Source: Gracilaria caudata (Eukaryota; Rhodophyta; Florideophyceae; Gracilariales; Gracilariaceae). Taken from it: a stretch of DNA of 20,710 nucleotides. Under the pieces are notes generated by a model. That model worked only from the letters and a program-made list of their open reading frames with translations, had not been told where the DNA came from and did not search any database. This document shows, in pieces, positions 10,101 through 20,440 of the stretch (the stretch's first letter is position 1; the number at the start of each line of letters is the position of its first letter). Position numbers and translations under genes: made by a program. Location: NCBI GenBank assembly GCA_030374735.1, contig JASCIV010000415.1, forward strand, positions 1 through 20,710, written 5' to 3'.

Positions 10101-10408
10101 ATGGCAAGAAGCACATGCTTTTTGTAGCAGACTGGGTAATCGAAGGACTACAATGGAGTACCCACGGCCAGTTTTACAAGAAAGTTTATGCCTTTCCGGA
10201 GAACCAGAACATAATCCAGAATGCGTCGGTCGAGTTCGTGACAACCATCTCTCACCAAGTTAACGTAGTAGAAAAAGTGGTTCCTGCTGGGAACAGAAGA
10301 CAACGGAGGACCTATTTTGTTGACGAAATGCGCGAGTTATATCGAAGCCAGAACGGGGAACAACGAGAGAAGAATGAGAAGACGTTCGTATATCTGCGGG
10401 GGTTGTGA
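7107..10408 (+). pseudogene. Tnp2-type transposase (CACTA/En-Spm-like), nearly complete but disrupted
   Basis: The cut-and-paste transposase of a CMC/CACTA-type DNA transposon. The first usable ATG is 7182; the frame is open from 7107, after CACCCAG that could be a splice acceptor. An N-terminal Cys/His cluster (FRCILSYHCTC...AYRHW) recalls the short zinc motif at the start of this family. An acidic region follows, then the transposase core: FLRFSTDGVSSFKS (Asp codon 8399-8401), PVTIVPGPAASKNLTSF, LLFALSDLAALS (Asp 8661-8663), APIPCRFC, PFRSFPIDLMHLLFENI and SQWPVENFVGAQN (Glu 9533-9535). The C-terminal part has ENYIGRILFFLEHRF. Breaks: TAA 7557-7559, a one-base loss in a T run at 7976-7980, one extra base near 8570, a one-base loss near 9233, and TAA 9452-9454. 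The frame ends at TGA 10406-10408. The family is secure. Assignment of the Asp/Asp/Glu as catalytic follows the general layout of the family. Terminal inverted repeats were not found by eye. Confidence 0.85.
7602..7673 (+). repeat. Tandem repeat encoding VV.QDSG units
   Basis: Three consecutive diverged 24-base units in the acidic N-terminal part of the transposase. They encode VVGQDSG, VVVRQDSG and EVVRQDSG. Third-position differences show the units have drifted apart. Confidence 0.8.
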
Positions 10409-11100
10409 ACGCAGCTACTTTGCTCGTAGATAATTGACGTGAATAGGGTTCTCGTAACTGTATACCCAACTGCAATCTTATAAAAGTGAATGATGTATTC
10501 TGAAAGCGAATTCAGCCGTTCAACCACGAGAAAGAAGGTGAATGGTGTGTGAGCGCCGATATGTGATCCTTGATCCAGCCGACGGAGTGTGCAGGAAGTA
10601 GTACATATCGACAGTGCATTGTTCGTGATGATGGATGGTATCGAAATACTATCTGACCGTGCTACTTATAGAAGAGAAGAGGGAGATTTTCGCGAGCACG
10701 TGCTCAATACAAAACATCTAATGAGATGATGGTTGCAAGATCCCTGATTGAGAGGATTTCGGGGTTCTGCCTATATCTCGTCGCTCTGATGTTAAAAAAG
10801 ACGTGTTGGATCGTTGATACCATTTCAAAGGGCTTTCGGAAATGATATCGAAGATAGTGCAAACTGCAAACATGCGTTCTCAATAGTCGATGGTTGATAG
10901 CACGATAAATTCTTATTGAAAATAAAAACTTGAATCTGTAGCCTGCGGACAGAAAGCTTTACGTCTTCATTCCCTTTACCAAACGTACAGAGTAAATCTC
11001 GGTCTCTTCTCCTGCTCACGCTCGGCCTGTATCGGTAATGCATTCGTTACATAGTAGTAGTGTTATACATGCACGGACAGTACTATTTGGAACATTAATC
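10409..11100. other. No gene seen; 3' flank of the Tnp2 element
   Basis: No credible coding frame. The right end of the plus-strand transposon should lie here, but no inverted repeat partner on the left side could be matched by eye. A TATAAAAG word occurs at 10479-10486 with no gene behind it. Confidence 0.35.
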
Positions 11101-11400
11101 TTTAATTTTCCATATTGCTTCGTTGGTCAGGCGCACGGAATACGTTGAGTTGTGGTACCTTAGTGCGTCCATCATTAGGATGTAAAAACCCATCCAATAC
11201 GTATAACGCACGTGACCGTGTTCTAACTGCCTATGGAACTCGTATTGAAATGTCTATTGACAGATGTATTGAACTATGGCAAAATCAAAAAATTAAATTT
11301 AAGTGATGTTCAAATGAACCAATCTATTGAAATTTTAGCCAAAAACTAATGGTTTATTTCCGCCTGGGAATATGACTTTATGAAATTATTTAAAGGAAAT
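11101..11400 (+). other. AT-rich patch with protein-like frames; possible foreign or organellar fragment
   Basis: The plus frame 11115-11306 reads NARDRVLTAYGTRIEMSIDR then CIELWQNQKIKFK before TGA. The next frame, shifted by one base, reads NLSDVQMNQSIEILAKN before TAA about 11350. Codons are AT-rich and unlike neighbouring genes. The two frames could be one short gene with a frameshift. No family was recognised, and an organellar origin is only a guess from composition. Confidence 0.2.
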
Positions 11401-12784
11401 TTGAACCTCCACTTCTGATCAATTGCACCGGTTTCCCGGTCTTTCTTAATTCTTCTTTTTTGACCACCAAACTAGCGTTCCGACTACAAAGAGGTTACTC
11501 AAGTGATCATATGAGACCATATCTTTACTTGAGTATGACGGAGAACAAAGAATTCTATCCGCGCAAGCCCCTCAGAGATATCTTTCACCAAAATGAGCGT
11601 GCGAAAAAACTGATTGTTGCGGTACAGGACCTTTGATTTTAGCCGGCTTTCACAAATGTGCCTCTTTGTTCTACTTGATCTTGGGCTTCATTGTCACCGT
11701 TAAACGAAACCTGTGAAAACAGGAATAGGTTTCCTCCACAAAAGAGCTTTCTCGTAAAGCATATTTGGTGCCCGAGAATATCATTCGATTTTAATGTTAT
11801 GAACTTATCAAACGGTTTCCAATGCTTCCCACATTTTCCAAGAACTAGGCTGTTTTGATAGCAGTCTGATTTGAGAATGGGGGACACTATGTGACTGCCT
11901 GTCCAATTTTGATTGATATAAGAGGGGGTGACACGAAATCATAAACTCGAACAAGTTAAAGCACTGAAGTACTCCCTCAACTTTTCTGTTTGACGTGCAA
12001 GACCTCGAAAGAGATTTTTATAGGCTAGCACATGCTTTTCTAAGTAATGACGCAGGAATTTGTTTGCATTGGACATTCTATTTCAAGTGCCACGTTCAGA
12101 TTAAGAATGGTGTCACAGAACCGTAGTTCGGTCATTTTTGTTTAAGATAAATTCATGCAATTTGCGGAGAAGCACTGGCGTCTGAGACGAGGATTGGTTT
12201 AATTTTTTTTGTGTACCTCCTTTTCTTGGAAAAAAAATCAAAATGTCTCTGCTTGAAGTCCCGGCTCGCAGTCTTCGAAACAGAGTGATATAGCTAAAGA
12301 TCATCACAAGGTCTCGCTCCAAAGCATGGTTAGTCTTTTGCAATACACAGTGATGCAAACCATTCACAGAAGAACTGTTCGATCTTGAAGCCTTGGAGGC
12401 CTATTGAGATAGATTTAGTACTGCAAAGGACAAGAGAGCTTTCAGATAACGTGAAAAGAGTATCAAAATATGATATGCGCACGAAGATAACATCCTACAG
12501 AAGCTGTGTGTCACAGTCTTAGACGGCAGAGGCACAGAAACATTGGATACAGAATGATTCATTGTCGCGTTTTCGATCACCTTTTACATCTAAATCTGCC
12601 TCAAAGAAAAGAAGATAAAAAAGCAAGAAGCGGGCCGTTTCAAGAAATACCAAACTCGGAGGGTTCGGTACGAGAAAAGCAAGGATGACCAGCCGAAGTA
12701 AGGGCGACACAAATTAGTCTGCTCTAATGCCTTTCATTGAGGATCTACCCGTTCCCAAAGTGGATTTTAGAAGCGAAGGAAGTA
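11401..12784. other. Long stretch without a recognisable gene
   Basis: Several frames of 60-84 codons occur on both strands but none gives convincing protein-like sequence, and such lengths are expected by chance. No tRNA, rRNA or repeat was recognised. It is moderately AT-rich. Confidence 0.35.
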
Positions 12785-13583
12785 TTAGAACATAACAGGT
12801 GAGACACACCTTCGAGCCAGAAACCAGGTTTCCTTCGTGGCTACCACGAAGTTTGACAAGAACATCTTCCAACGGTTCTCGATACAGGTATACTCACCCT
12901 GTGGTGGGCGGGAGAGATACATTTGGCTCAAAAAAATTTTGCAGCCAACAGGTACTGTGAACGGGTGGCGTTCAAAACGAGGCACAAGTTCATGGTTCAC
13001 GTAAAGCAGAGTGTCAAAGGCGACGGCCACGCTCTGAAGCACATGACCCGAGGCTCGATGAGGAAGACGAAATCGCTCCACGAAGGCGCTCGCGCGCATG
13101 ATGGGTGACGAGCGGAAGCAGGCGCTCCAGCAGCCGGGAGATTTCATACTGAGTACAGAGGAAAAGTGTGGTTTGTAGGTCATTTGCGTGCGGTGCCGAA
13201 ACGTACAGGACAGCGAAGGCGAGACGTATCCCGAGCAGAGCGCAGAGCGCATCTCGGACGGCGAAGGCGTGCGAATCGGGGGCAGAGGTGGATGAGCAGG
13301 TGAAGTAAGGGTGCTCGGCATCCCATGCGGGGCGCGTAGGACGGGGGTGAGGGGGGCTTTCTGGCGTCGATGGTACCACTGGCAATTCAGTGAGCAACGG
13401 TTGGGGGCGATTGCAATGGGGTAGCGGCGCCGGTGAAGAAGATGAAGATTTGGAGCGCAAGTTTGAGTACGGCTCTTCGGATATGGTGCACGTGCAAGGT
13501 CGTATGCGAGCGATTTCTACCTTCTGCCTGGTTGTAGCGAAGCTGTGGAGCCGGCCGCCCGCGCCAGCTCCGTTTCCAGAATA
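12785..13583 (-). pseudogene. Unidentified minus-strand gene, two overlapping frames; weak cyclin-box resemblance
   Basis: Two minus frames overlap. 13583-13014 is open for about 190 codons, contains a Ser/Pro-rich part and ends with LFLCTQYEISRLLERLLPLV. 13321-12785 is open for 178 codons; its latter half looks coding: VLQSVAVAFDTLLYVNHEL, FTVPVGCKIFLSQMYLSR and RWKMFLSNFVVATKETW. A frame change near 13080-13110 would join a helical N-terminal part to this half. The last string loosely resembles the NWR..LL.ALLLASK part of Y/PCL-type cyclins, but with an unusual insertion before it, so this is only a suggestion. GTGTGT after FLAR could be a splice donor. The region is GC-richer, which lengthens chance frames. 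Confidence 0.3.
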
Positions 13584-14162
13584 TCATGGAACACCATACA
13601 ACGAGCCAAGACATGGCATCATCATGTGGTACAAGGGCCTAATATCAATGCACATGCAACAAAAATCGCTGCCGCTATGGAAAGCTGTGCCGCCTTCAAG
13701 CGGAAGGGCAAGGAAACGGAGGCAGACTTGGCCACTGAGAGTTACGGCTTTTCTGGAAATTTGTGTCAGCCTTTCGCTTTATCGCGAGCCTTTCGTCGCA
13801 ACGTGTGTCTCCCTGACGCGACGCGCTGCAACGCTTTGATGCCCGAGAAAAAGGCAGCAAATATCAAGCGCGACTCACAGAACGCCGTACCTGCGTCCAG
13901 AACTGCGCCCTCTTGGCGAGTTCCAGCGCGCCTGACAAATAAACGCTGTCGACACACGTTTCTCTCAGCTCCTGGATGCGTGCGTTCGTCATCTAGGTAC
14001 CAAACAATGACCTCTGCTATTCTCGGAGTGTTCTCTGATGTCTGCGAATGCCTTTTGCTCTCATCGTCGCTTGCTTCGAAGCACGTTGAACACACTGTCA
14101 GAGGCGCTGGTATTATTAGTATTTCTGCGGATATCTTTGTGGTGTTATGTCGTGCGTGGTAA
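13469..14162 (+). CDS. Hypothetical open frame of about 230 codons, unidentified
   Basis: Open without stops from just after TGA at about 13466-13468 to TAA 14160-14162. The part reading NTIQRAKTWHHHVVQGPN and KIAAAMESCAAFKRKGKE looks helical and plausible as protein; the last third is Ser/Arg-rich and less so. No domain was recognised. An overlapping plus frame (13390-13839) and a minus frame (13766-14095) compete in this GC-rich stretch, and the 5' part is antisense to the previous entry. It may be chance or a remnant. Confidence 0.2.
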
Positions 14163-14202
14163 TGATATCATCGCATAATTTGATCTGTTGGTGTCTTTGT
14201 AG

Positions 14203-14417
14203 CCTTCACCCGTTTCATACGTGCAGCGTAACCCAAGTATGTTAAAGTGCGGCATTGTCGGCGTGGGCAGCACTTTAGATGCTACGATATTTCATCTCTC
14301 GTCTAAGCGCCACCATCGTCATCGTACTTTATTCTACAAAAGGTATACGCTCAGTTTATTTACGGCCCGTTATTTTCATCTTAGAAACCCTTATGGCAGT
14401 GGCTTTTGTGGCTCCAG
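14203..14417 (+). CDS. Possible exon ending in a strong 5' splice site
   Basis: An open frame follows TAG 14200-14202 and reads MLKCGIVGVGSTLDATIF, then a basic His/Arg stretch, ending RNPYGSGFCGS. It meets CCAG|GTAAGC at 14417/14418, a near-perfect 5' splice site. The frame hits TAG just beyond. No family was recognised. A matching acceptor might lie before the open frame at 14579. Confidence 0.25.
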
Positions 14418-14578
14418 GTAAGCAGCTAGGAACGCTTTGGAATACCAAACGATGAACATTCAACTTAAAAGTGCTTGGTACAAATGCTATGAAGCAATTG
14501 CAGCATCGAGTTAGCTGTCGTCCTCCAGGTGGACAAGTTCGAGAAATCTAAGTGCTGCAAATCGAAAGACCAAAATAA

Positions 14579-15271
14579 AAGATATTATCTTTAAGAGGTG
14601 ACAAAGTAATTCGCACTACTGCTCTTGAAGACCTTCTTCACTTAGTTCCGGAAATATCAACCGCATTTCCACGAGACGCACATGCAAGAACTTGTTGGCG
14701 ATGGATTTTCAAGGCAGAGATTGAGAAGCCCAGGGCATCCCAAGCAGTCAAAAGAACTTTCCTATCCGGCGGTACCTATCACTTTTGCGAAAGAGTATTG
14801 GTTGTGCGTATTTTTTGTAGTGCTGACAAAGAAATAGACACCAAAACTTCAAAATGTTCTTGGGATTTTTTTCAAGTCCATTATCTCATCTATCACGTCC
14901 TCCACTGGTATCTGTTGAAATTACAGACAACTCAGGGGCGTTACTGTTTCTCTTCACTTTCAAAACAACTGCAAGGTCCGGAATGTTCAAAAATTGGGTC
15001 AGTAGATAACTGAACAACTTCAGCATTTCAACGTGTATTTCATAGAGATATGTACGAGATGGTATGCTCCTTTCCGACGCCTTTTTGCAAACTTTGGAGT
15101 TCACTGGACTCTGGCGTTCATCGATGTAGACAATTCATTCAAGCCTTTTTTATCGTCTTTCAGTTTCGAGTCCGCGGGAGCACATGTTTTATTCGAAAAG
15201 CGTTTGAATGGTCGTCCTATGCTGAACAAAATGAGAAAGAACTAGACTTGTATGAGGACTCCTCACCGTGA
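14579..15271 (+). pseudogene. Unidentified plus-strand frame of 231 codons with one TGA
   Basis: Open from after TAA 14576-14578 to TGA 15269-15271, with a single internal TGA at 15011-15013. The translation is protein-like, for example TALEDLLHLVPEISTAFP, RTCWRWIFKAEIEKPRASQ, DMYEMVCSFPTPFCKLWSS and FIVFQFRVRGSTCFIR. Composition is aromatic- and Cys-rich. No domain was recognised. The frame is preceded by an AT-rich stretch ending CTTTAAG that might be an acceptor. Confidence 0.3.
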
Positions 15272-15589
15272 TCGACGCAACTTACCTGCTGCGTGATTGG
15301 CTCGCCTCTTTGCAAGACGTACTGCCCTGTGTCCTCCCGTTTCAATAGCTCTACGCTCCTGGTACCTCTTTCTTTCTTTCTCATTTTCTCTTTTCCGATT
15401 CTTGTCGTTAGATCGTCACTTTCTGTTTCTAATTGAGCCGCCCCCATGACTTCATATGACCGCCTCGTTTCTCATGCTTTTTGAAGCGTTCTTGGTTCTT
15501 TTTCCTGTTGTCTCTGTTCTGCCGTGGAGTTTGAATCTCGCACAATTGTGGCTGCTGCTTCTGGAATCATTACCTTCTGAACGGGGAAG
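15272..15589. other. No gene seen; pyrimidine-rich stretch
   Basis: Marked C/T bias with TTTCTTTCTTTCTC-like runs about 15368-15400. Open frames here reflect the biased composition. Confidence 0.35.
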
Positions 15590-15909
15590 CCTGAGAGGCA
15601 GGTGGATATCCCGAAGATGCACTCTAGATGCCCAAAATGTATACTCATGATTTTCGGAAGCGGACATCAATGGTCGCATCCTTCGCAGATCGTGGGAGGG
15701 TCTGATGAATGTCATCAGGAAGCCACTTGGATATCTAAAATTTTGGATATCCGAATGATGTCCAGAAATGTGCTCCCTATGAAACTACTGTAAGCCGATG
15801 TCCCGTTGACATCCCTTTGATGTTTCAGAAAATGTACTACAGATATGCAAATGATGTGCGTTTCAAAAATTTCACCGGACATCAATCGGACATCGATTTG
15901 ACTCTCTGG
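15590..15909. mobile_element. Degenerate MITE-like element with GATRTCC motifs
   Basis: The first 22 bases (CCTGAGAGGCAGGTGGATAT plus CC) match the reverse complement of the last 22 (CCAGAGAGTCAAATCGATGT plus CC) at 16 of 22 positions. The interior repeats GATGTCC, GATATCC and GGACATC words on both strands, for example in the last 25 bases and around 15752-15765 and 15800-15820. A 24-base imperfect palindrome (GGATATC..AAAATTTT..GATATCC) lies at 15729-15752, near the middle. GGGGAA flanks both ends (15583-15588 and 15908-15913) and may be a duplication or chance. The organisation parallels the element at 3445-3859. Confidence 0.45.
15729..15752. repeat. Imperfect palindrome inside the second MITE-like element
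   Basis: GGATATCT, then AAAATTTT, then GGATATCC. It reads nearly the same on both strands, with two GATATC arms around an AT core. Confidence 0.75.
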
Positions 15910-15963
15910 GGAATGTGACGGTCTTGGGGATGCTAACCTCCGCCTAACCACTAACCATCATAT

Positions 15964-16623
15964 GTGGGAATGGTGTTCATAAAGAAGTCTAAAGTCTTGG
16001 TAGTTACCGTGGTTCCAGGACGAGAGTTCAGTGACGGCCCGATACAGGTATCACAATTCAACTCTTGTGATCAGCACGGTGATGGGTGGTGCCACGAATT
16101 ACAGTGCGCGGCACGAACCATAGGCATGTACTTGTGTTTCCGGCAAAAAAGAGGGCTCACGTTACACGAATTATGGTCACACTCTTTTCCGGATGATCAC
16201 AGAAAAAGTCCCGCCTACAAGCATTACAAATCTAGACCATCTCAAGCTTGCACTGAAAGAAATTACGCATCAACCGCTTTTATAGCCGTAACTCTCCACA
16301 GCCCGCACCAAAACGTTTTGCACTCTCTAATCAAAGCCTAACAAAAAGGCGATTTGCTACACCCTGCTCCGCAAGCACAGCACCCAGATATGATAACCCG
16401 GATCTTGCAAGGCAGCGCGCTCAGTCAAATACATGTTCTGAAATGCGGGCATGAACTCCACAGTTCGGGCATGGACACTTCGCGGAAGATGCACGCTCAG
16501 GCTTTCCTTGAAACGCTACAAGGTGGTAGTGGTTCTTCCGTGGAAACATCATATATTTCTTTTTTGTCCCGGGATCGGTCGCTATCAGGGCTTCGCTCAC
16601 CAAACCACTTTATGTCATCTTAA
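15964..16623 (+). pseudogene. Unidentified plus-strand frame of 219 codons with one TAA
   Basis: The frame runs from ATG 15964 to TAA 16621-16623, with one internal TAA at 16339-16341. It is rich in His and Cys: CDQHGDGWCHELQCAARTIG, LTLHELWSHSFPDDHRKS, HVLKCGHELHSSGMD. No known zinc-binding pattern was recognised. It may be chance: the first half (125 codons) is about the longest frame expected at random in this window. A minus-strand frame over 16421-16603 carries a C.C..C..H cluster and competes with it. Confidence 0.25.
16421..16603 (-). other. Minus-strand short frame with a C.C..C motif, possible Tnp2 N-terminus fragment
   Basis: The translation contains AKCPCPNCGVHARISEHVFD, which recalls the C.C..C...S..T...H motif near the start of Tnp2-type proteins. 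It lies on the same strand as, and downstream of, the decayed minus-strand transposase, so it would belong to another partial copy. Only about 60 codons are open, and the plus strand is open too. Confidence 0.2.
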
Positions 16624-16688
16624 GTTATGCTTCTTTTTAATCCCATGTTGGAGTTGCAGATTGTATAGGGCTTACGGTCCTATCACCA

Positions 16689-19600
16689 TTAGAAAAGAAT
16701 GATAATGTCCTGGCCTAAGTGAGTGAAGTAGAAGAAGCACGCAAACTTCGGAACAGCATATGAAGCATACCTCCTTTCTCGAAGAATGTAGCGAACTTCA
16801 TAGAGATGTTCTACTTCACGAAGAGTTTTCTCACTATTTTTGTTATCTCCATTTTCCGCATACCGATCCTTATCAAGGTTATACCGACGCCTAGGAATTT
16901 CTAGCACTCCAATACTTTTTTGTACGACATGTGCCATTTCCGTGGAGCCAGATGTAACCTTTCTTTCTTCTTTGTACTGAACTGAGTACTCTGGTTCCAA
17001 AACGATGCCTTTTTGCCATTTTTCGTCGACGGGGACAGCTCTAACCTTTCCATGCGCATCACAAACCTCAACGAGAAGTACTACTTGCAGTAGTTCTCTC
17101 ACACTTCCATAGTATAGGTTTCTTTGTGCTCTCGGGTGCTCAGATCCGTCCGAGTCTCTATGCGAAGCGTATGATATGGAACCATTGTCATCATCGGCAT
17201 AATGGGTGGCAACGAAATGTTTCTGGCGACAGTTACTCTGCTTCGAAGATCGTCTGCGGTAAGCCTCAACTGGCCCTATGTTCAAAGAAAGATTTTCTTG
17301 ACAATAGTGACGCTTTCGTATTCTAGAACCTGTTCAACACTGAAGGATGAAATTCAAGGAAACCGGACCCGCAGGAAAACCCCAATGCATCTCTCTCGAT
17401 CTAGTGTGAGCCAATAATCTCGTGTATTGCGGTAAAATACCCGGCAAAGAACATTTACTCCCCAATCTGTTTGTGCGTTATCCTCTTTTGGGGAACTATG
17501 ACCATCTGTCACGTACTTTACTTTGGCGTTCAATGTTTTGGCTCTGGTTCTTTTCCACGGCCTGCCAAATCTGAAAGCCAAGAGACTAAAGTTGTTGTGA
17601 AAAAGATGTGCAGAGGGATAGCGGCTATTCTGGATACGTTTTCCGATCTCGCCACGTAGCCTCTCGATTACGAACTGCAAATAGTACGGTAGTGGTCCTC
17701 ACTCCCGAGAAATATGTGGAATATGAAGAAGGCATGCGTACTTTTGGTGAAAAAACATGCTTCATTCTCCGTGCGATATGCAATTGCTGCAACACCTCTA
17801 CAGTCTTCTGCAATTCCTTCACACGTTTGGGCGAGCAATTTTAGCCAAAGCTGAGCGACACAGGTCAAGAAGTGAGGACTCACAGTGAGAGAACTTTCTT
17901 CGAAACCTTGAAACGGTGCAGGAAAGGAATAAGATATATTTAGGCATTTTTCATTAGATCTGCCGCTTCATATTTCGATAGATGCTCCAAAGGTAATGCA
18001 GCTCTCCTCCAACTGCTAGAAATTCCTTTCGATGACTCGGACATAGATTTATTGATTTCGTACATGATATCCGATGGTATACAAAAGCTTGGCGCTTCAA
18101 AATCTTTCTTGAGTCTAGAATGAGACCTCATTATGATTTCAAGAAGCTGTTTTCCCAGCAGAGGAGTAGAAGATGCATGATATCATAAGGAAATGAATAG
18201 ACGTAGTCGATCGTCAACCGGGATAGTATTGGTCTTTGCTTCATTTCGCTCGTTTTGATTATTTGTTTTCGAATTGTCGGGGCAAGAGCTTTCTGCACAA
18301 GCTCTAACCACACATTACGTAAATGACCATGACTTCGCATCCGAGGAACTTTGAACTCCATAAGACTCTGAATTGTATTTCAAATATTCTGCTGCAGAAC
18401 CTTTCAAAAGCTGCAGATATTTGTCTCTGGTACTGCACATCCACTCGTGAGACTTTTGAAGTAAGTCTTTTCCTTTGAGCAAAAAAAGGCAGAAAACAGA
18501 AGCCTTTTGACCAGCGTAACCGAACACATTCGAGGCAGCGAGCCAATCAGCAGTGAGGTACATAAAATAAGCTTTCATCGTCCGCGAATTTCCATCATAA
18601 CACTGTATTCTCATTCCATGCTCCATTGCTTTCATATCACTCACAAGAGCGTCTAAAACGTTTCGAAGTAGGCTGAATTGTGATTTCCAGGTATAACAGC
18701 GTGAATTATTGAGTTTGAAGCTTTTCTTCGTTCAGCAACCTCAAAGTTTAGTATTATTGACGCAACTGGTCAAGTAGATTTTGCTTTTCTCTGTCTTTCC
18801 CTGAAACACTCAAACCTATCTCTGGAAAGCGAAAGAATGAAAATTATTTCATCATTCTCTTTCCAGTTCTACATAGCGTGATATCTGAAAAAGAGCTCAA
18901 CGTGATAGTAGCCATATGGAGAAGGTTCACACTTTGGACATCTCAAAAACGCCTGAGCACTCTTGGAAGCATTAATGATCTGGTGGAATGGTTCCCTGAC
19001 GTTGCAAAGACCAATCAATGCAGAGGGAACACTTTAGTACCAGAAACTTCTTTGCCCAGAGGTTAAAAGATCGATCACAGGTTGGATATTGGAAGGCATT
19101 GTGAAGGACTGCCGCTCGAGCTTCGTGTTCACTTGAACACATAGCAAAGCTAGACTTTTCCATGCGCCAGCTTTTGATAGAATAAGAAACAAGCGAGCGA
19201 TACAAAACTCAAGCAAAGGTAAGTCTGGTTTTAAGTAGCCGTTCGATTGCTTTCTGGGAGATATGTGATAGGGCAGTGAAAATGAATTCTAAAAGACGAT
19301 CATGCTCAGACTGGACATTGCTCATCTTCAAATGGAATACGTGCCGCGAGTCAAAGAGGGATTTCTCTAAAGAAAGCTCCATAGGGTCACAAGAAGATCC
19401 GTATCCAGAATAGTAGAGGTTAAGACTATTTTCTGGGAGAGAGCTCAGGGAATCGCCGCTGCTTCCCTGACTATCTTCGTCATGAATGTCGTAACCAGTG
19501 CCATTTGGAACTGAATCCAGGTTATCTTCAGTTGCAATCTCGTCTATCCTATCTTCTGATGGAGGTCCAGATGAGAGAGCGGCGTCTACAGAGGTCAGAC

Positions 19601-19850
19601 CATGTTCATCTTGATTTGGGTCTGAAGTCGCTGTTCGTATACGTGAATCATAGGCAACCAAATTGGAACCAACTAGGATTGCTGCAATCTGAATGTTCAT
19701 TGATATGGTTGCATTTGAGTCCAAATTTTCCTGACCTTGGCTGACTTCGTCACCCGCTGTTTCAGTCTCGTCGTTGACCTCCTGATTTCGATAGTTGAAA
19801 GCCCTTTCTCTCTCCCAGCGGTATCTCCTTCTCCAAATTTGTGGACTCAT
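16689..19850 (-). pseudogene. Second, divergent Tnp2-type transposase, heavily decayed
   Basis: Minus-strand remnants in the expected order for a CACTA/En-Spm-like transposase. 19850-19209 is an acidic N-terminal part ending at a TGA. 19216-19034 has SFTMPSNIQPVIDLL and leads after a TAA to LRCPKCEPSPYGYYHVELFF (Cys codons within 18929-18940). About 18780-18680 has ERRKASNSIIHAVIPG. 18690-18315 has ALVSDMKAMEHGMRI and YLTADWLAASNVFGY (Asp). 18361-18170 has QRPILSRLTIDYVYSFPYDI followed by MHLL. 18160-17940 follows with CIPSDIMYEINKSM. 17680-17354 has LQFVIERLRGEIGKRI (Glu), and 17285-16689 has LYYGSVRELLQVVLLVEV and GVLEIPRRRYNLD. Many stops and at least five frame changes separate these parts. 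Core motifs match the plus-strand element in order, but the sequences are very different, so the two are separate lineages and not duplicates. Confidence 0.7.
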
Positions 19851-20440
19851 CCTAGTAGTGTGTGCACCTTATTCAGTGTTGCACAGATAAGAGTTGACTG
19901 CAAGCAACAAACTTGCAGAATCTTTTCTTTTTTTCATCAGCAAAATTCTACCTGGATCTATTTGTTTCTTCTTTGATTCAGCAAAAAGATCAACAAAAGG
20001 GATCATAATGTGCTCTGAAATGCTAATCGTATAAAAAAAACTCAATTTCTGGAGAATAAAATTCGCATCAAACGAAGTCTTTGAGTGAAAGGTCTACGTA
20101 TTTGATGCTTTAAGGCTCGAAACGTTAAGAAGATTATTTTGCTTCGTGAGATGTGTCTTCGAACCTCCCATTTCGCTCCTTTCAATCCAGTTAAATACCG
20201 CCTCATCGCCGCTCTGGTCATCATGTCATCTCTCTTGTTCTCCCGTCCATCACAGGCGCAGCCTCACTCGCAGAGATTCTCGAAAAGTAGGTCGATGTCC
20301 AACCCGTTCTCGCAAACTCCTTCCTCCATAACTGAATGTAAGAACCCTCACAGCAGATGACATCTCGGCTTGTGCATAACCTTCCCAATTTTACTGCAGA
20401 TAGCAAATTGAACTGTCACTCGAATCACCACTCGATCTAA
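19851..20440. other. No secure gene; flank of the minus-strand transposon
   Basis: AT-rich near 19910-20050, with short overlapping frames on both strands. A plus frame 20139-20360 begins with a hydrophobic stretch (YRLIAALVIMSSLLF) and continues Ser-rich, but nothing else supports it. The left-hand (5') end of the minus-strand transposon should be here; no inverted repeat was seen. Confidence 0.3.

Noticed and set aside
10479..10486. TATAAAAG, a TATA-box-like word.
   Set aside because: No gene or plausible start follows in the next kilobase; a single such word is expected by chance.
11350..11470. tRNA-like sequence (GGTTCAAAT on the minus strand near 11405).
   Set aside because: No cloverleaf with acceptor, D and anticodon stems could be drawn.
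13766..14095. Minus-strand 109-codon frame.
   Set aside because: GC-rich region with open frames on both strands; the translation shows no motif and the length is within chance expectation.
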